Below, one piece after another: positions 43,274-50,568 of a DNA stretch of 64,000 nucleotides (position 1 is the first letter of the stretch; every line of letters starts with the position of its first letter). Source of the stretch: CAYSGL01 sp964520985 (GTDB lineage: Bacteria; Pseudomonadota; Alphaproteobacteria; Micavibrionales; Micavibrionaceae); assembly GCA_964520985.1 (NCBI GenBank), contig CAZFPB010000001.1, positions 1,700,149 through 1,764,148 of the forward strand, read 5' to 3'. A program made the translations under genes and the position numbers. The notes beneath the pieces are model-generated. The model was not told the origin of the DNA. It worked only from the letters and a program-made list of their open reading frames with translations, and ran no database searches.

Positions 43274-44893
43274 ATGAAAAATCCCACTTATCTTTCCCTA
43301 TCCCGCCATAACATCTACTATTTCCGCTGGTCCATACCTTGCAGTCTGCATCCGACCCATAGGACCACGGATATTAAGCTGTCACTTCTGACCCGGGAGC
43401 CTCAGCAAGCATTGCAGATTGGGCGGGTTCTCGCCTATCTTGCAGAAACTGCAATCCGTAACCCGGCTATCAAGGCTATGAAATATCATCAGATTAGAGA
43501 CGTATTGTCCGAAGCCTTCCAAGAATACCGGGATAAGGCTATCCAACGTATCAACGATAATGGGCCGTTGAACGCTCTCGATGTTTCGGCATATAGCTCA
43601 AGTCATACTATTGCGGGACATATAGCCGAAACTGGTGAGCTTTTCCTTGAAGGACAAGATATGGGCATGTCAGCCCTTATCACTGCCCAAAGCCTTCCTC
43701 TCAAGACGACCGATGCCGCCTTTCCCATGTTTCAGCAAGAGTTTATGAAAGCGTACAGAGATTATTGTCGCAGTGTACTGGATTATAATGCTTCTTTAGA
43801 TAGCTTTGATTTCTCATCTGCCCAACATTCTGCGGCAAAGCATCATAGAACCTTTAAAAAAATCTCAATACGAGAAGCGATTGATGAATATGTTGCATTT
43901 AAAATTCAAACTAAAGGCTGGCGAGAGCAATCTGCCATCGGATTTAAAGCACAGCTAGATATACTTGCTGAGTACGTAGGTGTTGATGGCGGCATTGACA
44001 TTTCTACCGAAGGAGCAATAGCAATCCAAAGGATGCTTTTTTCAATTCCTCGCTTCTCAAGATCACAAAAGAAGCTAAGTGCTCTATCACTCCAAGAGTT
44101 GATGGTACTTAAACACAATGATCCAATGACCCCCAATACGGTAGCTAAGTATTTTGAAACTTACATCGCCTTTTACGATTGGCTACTTAGTCGCAAATAT
44201 GTTTCCGAAAACCCTTTCAAGCCTCTCCGCACAAAGGTTGATAATGAAGATACTAAGGATGCCTTCACTCCAACACAGATTAAAGCGATAGTAAGTTATC
44301 TAACTGGACAAAAGCCTGCACCCTTTCCAAGTATTAAAGAGCACCATAAATGGGGCGGCATGATAGCTATTTATTCAGGCGCTCGATTAAACGAAGTTGC
44401 ACAACTTGAAATCAATGATGTTTTTGAAGAAGAAGGAGTTTGGGGATTTAATCTCACAGACCTTGGCGATGATGGGGAGGCCAGTAAAAAACGACTGAAA
44501 AACACTTCTTCGAAAAGGAAAGTGCCGATCCATACTAAGCTCATCCAAGCAGGATTTTTAGAGTTTTATCAGGCTCAAAAACAAAAAGGATCGACCCGTC
44601 TTTTTCCTGAGTTCCCATACTGTCCCAAGAATGGTTGGGGTCGAAATCTGGGTCGATGGTATAATGAGGCATTCTTGCCTAAAGTTAATTTGAAAACCAA
44701 GCGGCTTACTTTTCATAGCTTTCGTCACTCTATGATTGAACAACTATATCAGATTGACGACTGTAAAGAATTAGCCATCAAAGCAATTGTTGGTCACGCA
44801 AAAGCGGGTACAACAGAGCGTATTTATGCACGTAACGCGTTTACACTGGCAGGTTTAAAACAAGCCCTCGATAAAGTCCACGCTGATACTTAA
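43274..44893 (+). CDS. Tyrosine-type site-specific integrase
   Basis: About 539 residues from the ATG at 43274; a GTG at 43262 is also possible. The N-terminus (YLSLSRHNIYYFRWSIPCSL) is of the DUF6538 type found in many alphaproteobacterial island integrases. A SAM-like core-binding domain covers about 200-320 (TFKKISIREAIDEYVAFKIQ). The catalytic domain holds Arg in YSGARLNEVAQLEIN, the His-x-x-Arg box in LTFHSFRHSMIEQLY, and His with the nucleophile Tyr in IVGHAKAGTTERIYAR. All catalytic residues are present. It lies 65 bases inside the island next to tRNA-Tyr and should excise and insert the element there. Confidence 0.93.
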   Translation: MKNPTYLSLSRHNIYYFRWSIPCSLHPTHRTTDIKLSLLTREPQQALQIGRVLAYLAETAIRNPAIKAMKYHQIRDVLSEAFQEYRDKAIQRINDNGPLNALDVSAYSSSHTIAGHIAETGELFLEGQDMGMSALITAQSLPLKTTDAAFPMFQQEFMKAYRDYCRSVLDYNASLDSFDFSSAQHSAAKHHRTFKKISIREAIDEYVAFKIQTKGWREQSAIGFKAQLDILAEYVGVDGGIDISTEGAIAIQRMLFSIPRFSRSQKKLSALSLQELMVLKHNDPMTPNTVAKYFETYIAFYDWLLSRKYVSENPFKPLRTKVDNEDTKDAFTPTQIKAIVSYLTGQKPAPFPSIKEHHKWGGMIAIYSGARLNEVAQLEINDVFEEEGVWGFNLTDLGDDGEASKKRLKNTSSKRKVPIHTKLIQAGFLEFYQAQKQKGSTRLFPEFPYCPKNGWGRNLGRWYNEAFLPKVNLKTKRLTFHSFRHSMIEQLYQIDDCKELAIKAIVGHAKAGTTERIYARNAFTLAGLKQALDKVHADT

Positions 44894-44900
44894 ACATCTT

Positions 44901-45197
44901 TTAATTGACTGCTTCTCGCGCCTTCGATAGCGTTGTTGCGGGATTTTCATTTGGAAATTCTAGGGCTTTATATCCCTTTCCGAGACGGTCCATTAGCATC
45001 AGACCGTCAACATTGATGCTGCTTTCTCGACTTATGGTCGGGTCGGCAGCCAATACAATAGCGCAAGCGAATAAGCTGCGCCGTTCTCGGACGGATATAA
45101 ACGACCCGGCTTCCAAGAGTAATCTTGGAGGCCGTTTTATCCAGAGAGGTATTAGGATGAGCGCCGAAGGTATAATCGTTATTTTAATGATTTTCAT
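44901..45197 (-). CDS. Doubtful ORF after the integrase
   Basis: An open frame of 98 codons on the minus strand, converging on the integrase with 7 bases between stops. The second half (SINVDGLMLMDRLGKGYKAL then EFPNENPATTLSKAREAVN) looks protein-like. The first half is not, and no start codon has a ribosome site. The other strand is open as well. It may be a truncated remnant of a gene, or a conserved non-coding stretch. No family recognised. Confidence 0.3.
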   Translation of the reverse strand: MKIIKITIIPSALILIPLWIKRPPRLLLEAGSFISVRERRSLFACAIVLAADPTISRESSINVDGLMLMDRLGKGYKALEFPNENPATTLSKAREAVN

Positions 45198-45246
45198 TTA
45201 CTACTTAATTTATAAGTACAATAAGCCGCCTAAAAATAAAAAGTGA
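45157..45246 (+). CDS. Possible membrane micropeptide
   Basis: A 29-residue peptide (MSAEGIIVILMIFIYYLIYK then a Lys/Pro/Asn tail) starting at 45157 behind GAGAGG. It has one membrane helix and a positive end. Such peptides occur as toxins of type I systems or as accessory peptides, but no antisense RNA was identified. Uncertain. Confidence 0.35.
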   Translation: MSAEGIIVILMIFIYYLIYKYNKPPKNKK

Positions 45247-45304
45247 TAACGTGATTTTGTTAGTAATTGCTTCTACCATCTCAAAGGAGTGGGAATTTTA
45301 ACCG

Positions 45305-45805
45305 ATGATAAAATCAGGTTTTATTTCTATCTTAGTATTCTTTTTATTTACTACTTCTGCTGTAGCTAAAGAAGTGCAAGGCAAAATCATCTCAGTGATT
45401 GATGGTGATACCGTTATACTACAGGCAAATAATAATCGAAAGATTATAGTCCGCCTCGATTACGTCGATGCACCTGAAAGCGGACAACCCTATGGGGATC
45501 AGGCCAAAGCATTTCTATTAGACTTAGTTCTCAATCGTGATGTGATTGTGCAGGATAATGGAAGAGACAAATATCATCGTATGTTAGGTATCATCCAACT
45601 GCCTAATGCTGACATGCCTGTAAATCGACAGCTTCTTTTAGCCGGAACCGCATGGATTTATCCTGCTGCTATGGACCGAGTTTTAATTCTCTATCAAGAG
45701 GAAGCCCAGAAAGATCGAAAGGGTTTATGGGCCTTACCTGATGGCCAACGCATCCCACCTTGGACCTGGCGGAAACAGCAGAAATCTGCCAATTCTGCTA
45801 ATTGA
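45305..45805 (+). CDS. Exported thermonuclease-like (SNase) protein
   Basis: A 166-residue protein with a signal peptide (residues 1-21, MIKSGFISILVFFLFTTSAV). The mature part is a staphylococcal-nuclease fold: KIISVIDGDTVILQA with the metal aspartate, VRLDYVDAPESGQPYGDQA with arginine, aspartate and glutamate, and NGRDKYHRMLGII with the second arginine. The catalytic set seems complete, so it should cleave DNA or RNA in a calcium-dependent way outside the cytoplasm. AAGGAG lies about 15 bases before the start. Its place on a defence island suggests degradation of incoming or external DNA, which is inference. Confidence 0.88.
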   Translation: MIKSGFISILVFFLFTTSAVAKEVQGKIISVIDGDTVILQANNNRKIIVRLDYVDAPESGQPYGDQAKAFLLDLVLNRDVIVQDNGRDKYHRMLGIIQLPNADMPVNRQLLLAGTAWIYPAAMDRVLILYQEEAQKDRKGLWALPDGQRIPPWTWRKQQKSANSAN

Positions 45806-46045
45806 ACTCCTACATAGTATAATCAACATTAGCGGTTGTAGCTATTTACCCGCCTTTTTTCATCTTGTTGAATTTAATGGATATTCCGTAAACGGTGTAT
45901 CTGTTTAAGAACCTTATGATTTTATTTGTAAAAATAATAATCCAGTTATTCCGATTATATAATCTACCTATAATACTATTATGATCTATCAATGATATTA
46001 TACCGACTACTTCAATTACTCAGTTAGATATAATTTCAATAGACA

Positions 46046-47317
46046 TTAGTAAGCTAACACAATAGGCAAATCAGATAGTTTAGTTGTGTAATGAGGGCTG
46101 CGAAGATTGAACTTAGCTCCCCAACCTTTCTCTATTCCAGTTGAACCATAAACTAATGTTTCTCTTCCATACTTCTTATTTATATTATCCAGTGCAGACA
46201 TTAAACTTTCTGAACGCGGAGTATTAATCGTGTTGAATAACACCCCTTGTGTTTCACTAAGTGCCACAAGGTCCGATGTCATTACACCTCCCTTTGAATA
46301 TCTTAATCCTTCTTTCCATTTACTGCTTACTACAGTCTTTGTAGCTTTTATTAGTGCACTGCTGTTATTCGTTGCTTCTGGTAATTGTATGGTTTGCTGA
46401 GCGTGATACTGAAATCCATTATCGTGGGGTGAAGTATGAAAGAAAACGGAGACCGAATTTGTGCCCAAATTATGCTTTCGTAGTTTTTCTCCAAGTCTAG
46501 CAGCATAAAACGACATAGCCTCCATAACGTCATCTTGCTTCGTAAGACGTTCACCGAACATACGAGTAACTGCACAACCCTTCCTTTGCGGCGCTATCTC
46601 CTCAAAAGCAAGGCAAGGCATGCCGCGCAATTCGTAAATTAACCTTTCACCGACGACAGTCATAATTTTCCTACCCAAAGCAGGATTAGTATTGGCAAGG
46701 TCGGCTGCTGTTCTAATGCCTAATGTATGTAATTTGGCTTGCGAGGCTCTACCAATTCCCCAAACTTCCCCAACAGGAATAATTTGCATGATGGCATTAC
46801 GCTTATCGGGATTGAGTAAGTTACATACGCCATTCATTTGTGGATAATGTTTCGCTGCCCAGTTAGCAAGTTTTGCCAAAGTCTTAGTTGGACCAAGTCC
46901 CACGCATGTGGGCATACCTGTCCATTGTTTAACCGTTGAGCGTAAATCAAGGGCAAGAGTTTGTAAGTCGCGGGATTGAAAGCCTGTTAAATCGAGAAAG
47001 CTCTCATCAATGGAATATACTTCAATCTCGGGTGCGAAGTTTTTATATACGGCATTCATACGTGCGCTCATGTCTCCATACAGCGTGTAGTTGCTTGAGA
47101 AGACAGCAACATTATTCTTTCGGCATAATTCTTTGATTTGATAATATGGTGCACCCATCTCGATGCCCAATGCCTTGACTTCCTTGGTACGTGCGATGGC
47201 ACATCCATCATTGTTTGATAACACTAAGACGGGCCGCTTTTCTAACTGCGGATCAAAGACGCGCTCACAAGAACAATAAAATGAATTTGCATCTATTAGC
47301 GCAATAACTTGCTTCAT
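46046..47317 (-). CDS. umuC: Y-family DNA polymerase, UmuC-like
   Basis: About 423 residues; the start at 47317 overlaps the umuD stop by 4 bases (ATGA). The palm has VIALIDANSFYCSCERVFDP with the first metal aspartate and IEVYSIDESFLDLTGF with S-I-D-E. VLSNNDGCAIARTKEVKALG and TKTLAKLANWAAKHYP follow. GVWGIGRASQAKLHTLGIR is the helix-hairpin-helix of the thumb. The C-terminal little-finger domain is full length. It makes error-prone DNA polymerase V with processed UmuD. Because a chromosomal copy may exist, the island supplies inducible mutagenesis or translesion synthesis of its own. Confidence 0.95.
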   Translation of the reverse strand: MKQVIALIDANSFYCSCERVFDPQLEKRPVLVLSNNDGCAIARTKEVKALGIEMGAPYYQIKELCRKNNVAVFSSNYTLYGDMSARMNAVYKNFAPEIEVYSIDESFLDLTGFQSRDLQTLALDLRSTVKQWTGMPTCVGLGPTKTLAKLANWAAKHYPQMNGVCNLLNPDKRNAIMQIIPVGEVWGIGRASQAKLHTLGIRTAADLANTNPALGRKIMTVVGERLIYELRGMPCLAFEEIAPQRKGCAVTRMFGERLTKQDDVMEAMSFYAARLGEKLRKHNLGTNSVSVFFHTSPHDNGFQYHAQQTIQLPEATNNSSALIKATKTVVSSKWKEGLRYSKGGVMTSDLVALSETQGVLFNTINTPRSESLMSALDNINKKYGRETLVYGSTGIEKGWGAKFNLRSPHYTTKLSDLPIVLAY

Positions 47318-47763
47318 GGTCTGCGCGTACCCAGCCAATGAATATTACAACGTACTACACCCCATATTTCAGTATCAGCCCCTTCGGGTATTTCGTAGGC
47401 CGGATAATCCACATTGTCACAAGCAAGCTGTGGTCTTTGCCCATTTAATAAAAGACGCTTTAAGGACCTTTCGCCGTTCACAATGGCTATGACAACGTCC
47501 CCATGGGTTGGAGACAGGCTCCTGTCAACTACCAGTAAATCATCGTGGTAAATCCCTGCATCAGACATGGAATGCCCATCAACTCGCCAAAGGAATGTAG
47601 CAGGAGGGTTGGGGCATAAGAGTTTGCTTAAGTCGATATTATCATCAAGATAATCGTCAGCGGGAGAGGGAAACCCCGCACACACCCCGTGTAGGCCTAC
47701 GGGTAAATGTAGGGCTGTCGGGAAAATAGCCTTAAAAACATTCCGAATACGAGCTGTCCTCAT
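47314..47763 (-). CDS. umuD: UmuD-like S24 autoprotease
   Basis: A 149-residue protein. The self-cleavage site is C-A-G-F (HGVCAGFPSPADDY). The serine nucleophile is in VDGHSMSDAGIYHDDLLVVD and the lysine in NGERSLKRLLLNG, spaced as in UmuD and LexA. There is no DNA-binding domain, so it is UmuD and not LexA. RecA filaments trigger its cleavage, and the product joins UmuC. The umuC gene follows with a 4-base overlap. A small zinc-ribbon ORF ends 10 bases upstream, and the LexA-boxed promoter lies about 300 bases upstream. Confidence 0.95.
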   Translation of the reverse strand: MRTARIRNVFKAIFPTALHLPVGLHGVCAGFPSPADDYLDDNIDLSKLLCPNPPATFLWRVDGHSMSDAGIYHDDLLVVDRSLSPTHGDVVIAIVNGERSLKRLLLNGQRPQLACDNVDYPAYEIPEGADTEIWGVVRCNIHWLGTRRP

Positions 47764-47773
47764 TGCTAAAGTC

Positions 47774-48019
47774 TCAGCGACACGAATTGATGATTATATC
47801 TGTTTTGTTTTCTGGCTCTCGGAGGCAGGCGCTTGATGGAAGATTGCCACAAAAGGCGCAATGTAAGCCGCCTATAACCTCTCCCACAGATAGGCCCTGA
47901 TGAGTCCTCAGGAGGCTGCTGGCAGCAATGGACGATTTTCCGCTACATGGACACTCAATTTCCAAAAAAGCTCTGGGGAAGGCTCCTAGGGGCAAAGAGC
48001 AAATGCCTGTTGGGGTCAC
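47774..48019 (-). CDS. Possible small zinc-ribbon protein of the SOS operon
   Basis: An 81-residue frame between the LexA-boxed promoter and umuD, ending 10 bases before umuD. GTG at 48019 is the first start downstream of the predicted transcription start; ATG codons further up lie within the operator. EIECPCSGKSSIAASSLL and IGGLHCAFCGNLPSSACL give C-x-C and C-x-x-C pairs about 35 residues apart, the layout of a small zinc ribbon. No ribosome site is evident, so translation may be leader-short. Known alphaproteobacterial proteins share this general shape, but its role is unknown. Confidence 0.45.
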   Translation of the reverse strand: MTPTGICSLPLGAFPRAFLEIECPCSGKSSIAASSLLRTHQGLSVGEVIGGLHCAFCGNLPSSACLREPENKTDIIINSCR

Positions 48020-48029
48020 GTATCGTGAC
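48015..48029. promoter_or_regulatory. Perfect palindrome next to the SOS operator
   Basis: GTCACG-TAT-CGTGAC, a 6-bp inverted repeat, lies 5 bases from the nearest GTTC element of the LexA region. It could be a second operator or a leader hairpin. Confidence 0.35.
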
Positions 48030-48054
48030 TGATGTTCTGAGATGTTCTGCATAA

Positions 48055-48069
48055 GAACAAAATAGGAAC
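48055..48069 (-). promoter_or_regulatory. LexA (SOS) box of alphaproteobacterial type
   Basis: GAAC-N7-GAAC on the plus strand, which is GTTC-N7-GTTC in the direction of umuDC. That exact spacing is the known alphaproteobacterial LexA site. Two more GTTC units at 48034-48037 and 48044-48047 lie within a 10-bp tandem repeat, and the second one forms GTTC-N7-GAAC with the first half of the box. The box covers the predicted -10 element, so LexA would block the promoter. Confidence 0.8.
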
Positions 48070-48088
48070 AAAACCGTAAATGAGTCAA
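48059..48088 (-). promoter_or_regulatory. Predicted SOS promoter for the umuDC operon
   Basis: On the minus strand TTGACT (48088-48083), an 18-base spacer, and TATTTT (48064-48059). The -10 is inside the LexA box. Start of transcription is expected near 48052, about 30 bases before the GTG of the zinc-ribbon ORF. Confidence 0.6.
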
Positions 48089-48090
48089 GT

Positions 48091-48735
48091 CTAATCAAAG
48101 ATGCTTTCGGGGATTTCTTTATTCCGCGAGTTATTGATAATTGGATCAACGGGATAGACTTTGTAATCATCTGGCCCATAGGCTGGTAGGGTTAAGAGGC
48201 TATCCTTAGACAGATCAAGCCATTGTAGGGGGTCCTTAGTGGCTAAGGGCATCCGATCATGGAATTGAGCTATAAGGCTATTTGGCTCTCCTGTGACGAT
48301 AGAGAAGGAATAAATCTTCTCCCCGAGTAGCTCGGCATATTCCCAAATACCAATAAGCGGAAGCGTATCGCCAGATTTTAAAGAGAAGTAATAGGGCTGT
48401 TTCTTGCCCCCTTCCTCTTTCCATTCATAGAAACCTAAGACGGGAATAATACACCTACGTTTTTGATACGCAGTTTTGAAGGCGGGTTTTTCGCGGATTG
48501 TCTCGGCACGGGTATTTATATAGCGAAAGGCTTGCTTGGTATCGTTTGCCCATGAGTGGACTAGACCAAACTTGGCCAATGTTAGTTGGTTATTCTGATC
48601 AGCATCTGTTCGGATGATCGGAAGGCTATCTGTAGGGGCGACATTGGGATTGCTTTCAAAGTTAGCCAAAATCCAACGGGGGTCAACAAAGGGAAGTTGA
48701 GAAAGCGTTTTAAGAGACCGAAGACGAGAACACAT
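48091..48735 (-). CDS. SRAP-domain protein (HMCES/YedK family)
   Basis: About 214 residues from the ATG at 48735, chosen because the family needs Cys2 as the catalytic residue (MCSRLRSLKTL); the longer frame above is not used. The core is FGLVHSWAND, INTRAETIREKPAFKTAY, RRCIIPVLGFYEWKEEGGK with the catalytic Glu, and SLIAQFHDRMPL with the histidine. SRAP proteins form a covalent thiazolidine cross-link with abasic sites in single-stranded DNA and shield them. The usual M-C-G-R start is M-C-S-R here. Its gene ends just upstream of the SOS promoter and is divergent from the AAA gene. Confidence 0.92.
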   Translation of the reverse strand: MCSRLRSLKTLSQLPFVDPRWILANFESNPNVAPTDSLPIIRTDADQNNQLTLAKFGLVHSWANDTKQAFRYINTRAETIREKPAFKTAYQKRRCIIPVLGFYEWKEEGGKKQPYYFSLKSGDTLPLIGIWEYAELLGEKIYSFSIVTGEPNSLIAQFHDRMPLATKDPLQWLDLSKDSLLTLPAYGPDDYKVYPVDPIINNSRNKEIPESIFD

Positions 48736-48799
48736 TTGAATACAGATAGCACATAAAATTGGTATTCGGTATAAGTAAAACATAAACAAAGGTGCACAC

Positions 48800-50548
48800 A
48801 TGAGAGAATTTAAAATAAAACTAATGCCCAAAACGGCGGTTCTTGAACATAGCGAGAAGTCTTTTTTGATGGGGGCAGGTGATATAGTCTTTGTGGTCGG
48901 ACCTAATGGTAGCGGTAAATCTAGTCTGATGTATAACCTAGCTCGTCAGCATCAATTTACAGGCGGTGTAGAAAGAATTGTGGCACAGCGGCAAAATTAT
49001 CTCGATCAAGACAGTGTCGGTATGAGTGCGCCCGAAAGCAAAAGTGTAAATGAACAAAGAAAACAGTGGGGAGATAGTGCTCTTTCAAGGACAAGAGAGC
49101 AAAACGGAGGGCAAAGAACTTTGGCTGCACTCAATTCGCTCATACAAGCAGAGCATGAGAGAAATGAAAAAATAGCTAACCTCGTAGATAAAAATGACCA
49201 TGTTCAAGCGCGTGAATTATCAGAAAAACTGGTTCCGCCACTTAAAGTCATATCAAGCATTCTAAAACGGTCAGGGATACCTATTGAATTAAACTTAGAC
49301 AAAGAACTAGGCTTTAATGCGACGAAAAATAATGGAAAACCTTATCCAATAGGTAAGCTCTCTGATGGGGAGAGAAACGCAATTATCATCGGGGCAAATA
49401 TTTTAACTGTGCAATCTGGCACAACTATTATGATTGACGAGCCAGAACGTCATTTGCATCAATCAATTTCTGCACCCTTAATCGCAGCTCTCATTCAGGA
49501 GCGAAGCGATTGTTCATTTATCATTTCTACTCACGAGCTTTCATTGCCTCAATACTTTAAAGAAAGTCAGGTAATTTTGTTGAGAGAATGTGAGCACGAT
49601 CCCAATGTAAAAAAAACTGAACACGACGAGTACGTAAGTTGGGACGCGGAATTTCTAGATAAAGGTATAGATATTGATGAGCAGACTAAACGAGAAATAT
49701 TGGGATCAAGAAAACGAATGCTTTACGTTGAAGGAGTGCCCAATAGTTTAGACAAATCATTATACACGCTTTTATTTCCTGATATGTCCGTCATTTGCAA
49801 GGGTGGGTGCAGCGAAGTGATGCAAGCAGTGAGGAGCATCAACCGCGCAGCTCCCGAGCATTGGGTGCAAGCATGGGGCATCATTGATAAAGATATAAGA
49901 GAGAATGATGAGGTAGAGAAGTTAAAAAGCAAAAATATTTTTGCATTACCCGTATGTACGGTGGAGTCGATTTACTATCACCCAAACGTAGTGGAATATG
50001 TTTCATCAAAAAATTCAAAGGTAGATAAAAATGAACACTTGGAGAAATTGCAAAAAGCAGAAGATAAAGCATTAACAAATTTTGTAAAAAAGAAAAACGA
50101 GCTTACGCAGAAGGTTCTAGCATCGAAAGTCCGTAAGAAAGGTATGTCAAATCTGCCAAATATTGAGGATGATGTAGTGATAGAAGAATTTAAATATGTT
50201 CTTAATGTGAAAGCTGAAAGGGATGCGATTTCCAAAGATTTTGATTCCCTAGTGAAAAACCGAGATTTAGTGGGGCTTATAACCCGATACCCGGTTAAAG
50301 ATGCGGGAGTGCTTGACCCCTTTATAAAAGAACTAGGCTTTAAAAGCCAAGCTGAATACGAAAAAAGAGTCATTGAATGTCTTGCTGCTGATGAAGAACT
50401 TAAAAAGATTATTTCATCGTTTTTCAAAAATGTAATGAGGGATATAAATGCTGGGGATAAAGGGGAGTCTGCGAAGAACAGCAAAGCAATAGCCGCCATC
50501 TCGCCAGTAAAAGGTTTGTTAGCAAAAGCGAAGCTGGTTAAAAAGTAA
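48800..50548 (+). CDS. AAA/ABC-type ATPase fused to DUF4435 (TOPRIM-like), PARIS/OLD-like defence protein
   Basis: A 582-residue protein. The N-terminal ATPase has Walker A FVVGPNGSGKSSLM (residues 34-43), a helical insert, the signature-like KLSDGERNAIIIG (about 186-198), Walker B TIMIDEPERHLHQ (about 210) and the His switch FIISTHELSL. From about residue 305 follows a TOPRIM-like part: RMLYVEGVPNSLDKSLYTLL with the first Glu, and AWGIIDKDIRENDEVEKL with the Asp pair, then FALPVCTVESIYYHP, which matches the I-E-N block of DUF4435. The last 180 residues are helical and Lys rich. The same two domains form AriA and AriB of PARIS, which is known in split and fused forms; OLD nucleases are the other option. 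It converges on nucC with 20 bases between. Confidence 0.8.
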   Translation: MREFKIKLMPKTAVLEHSEKSFLMGAGDIVFVVGPNGSGKSSLMYNLARQHQFTGGVERIVAQRQNYLDQDSVGMSAPESKSVNEQRKQWGDSALSRTREQNGGQRTLAALNSLIQAEHERNEKIANLVDKNDHVQARELSEKLVPPLKVISSILKRSGIPIELNLDKELGFNATKNNGKPYPIGKLSDGERNAIIIGANILTVQSGTTIMIDEPERHLHQSISAPLIAALIQERSDCSFIISTHELSLPQYFKESQVILLRECEHDPNVKKTEHDEYVSWDAEFLDKGIDIDEQTKREILGSRKRMLYVEGVPNSLDKSLYTLLFPDMSVICKGGCSEVMQAVRSINRAAPEHWVQAWGIIDKDIRENDEVEKLKSKNIFALPVCTVESIYYHPNVVEYVSSKNSKVDKNEHLEKLQKAEDKALTNFVKKKNELTQKVLASKVRKKGMSNLPNIEDDVVIEEFKYVLNVKAERDAISKDFDSLVKNRDLVGLITRYPVKDAGVLDPFIKELGFKSQAEYEKRVIECLAADEELKKIISSFFKNVMRDINAGDKGESAKNSKAIAAISPVKGLLAKAKLVKK

Positions 50549-50568
50549 GCGATAAATTTAATTATGGT

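Noticed and set aside
48020..48088. Start of the zinc-ribbon ORF at 48088 or 48052
   Set aside because: Both lie in or before the predicted promoter and LexA box, so they would not be transcribed from it.
48736..48831. Longer N-terminus of the SRAP protein starting at 48831
   Set aside because: SRAP proteins need Cys as residue 2; starting at 48735 gives this, and the extension would overlap the divergent AAA gene.
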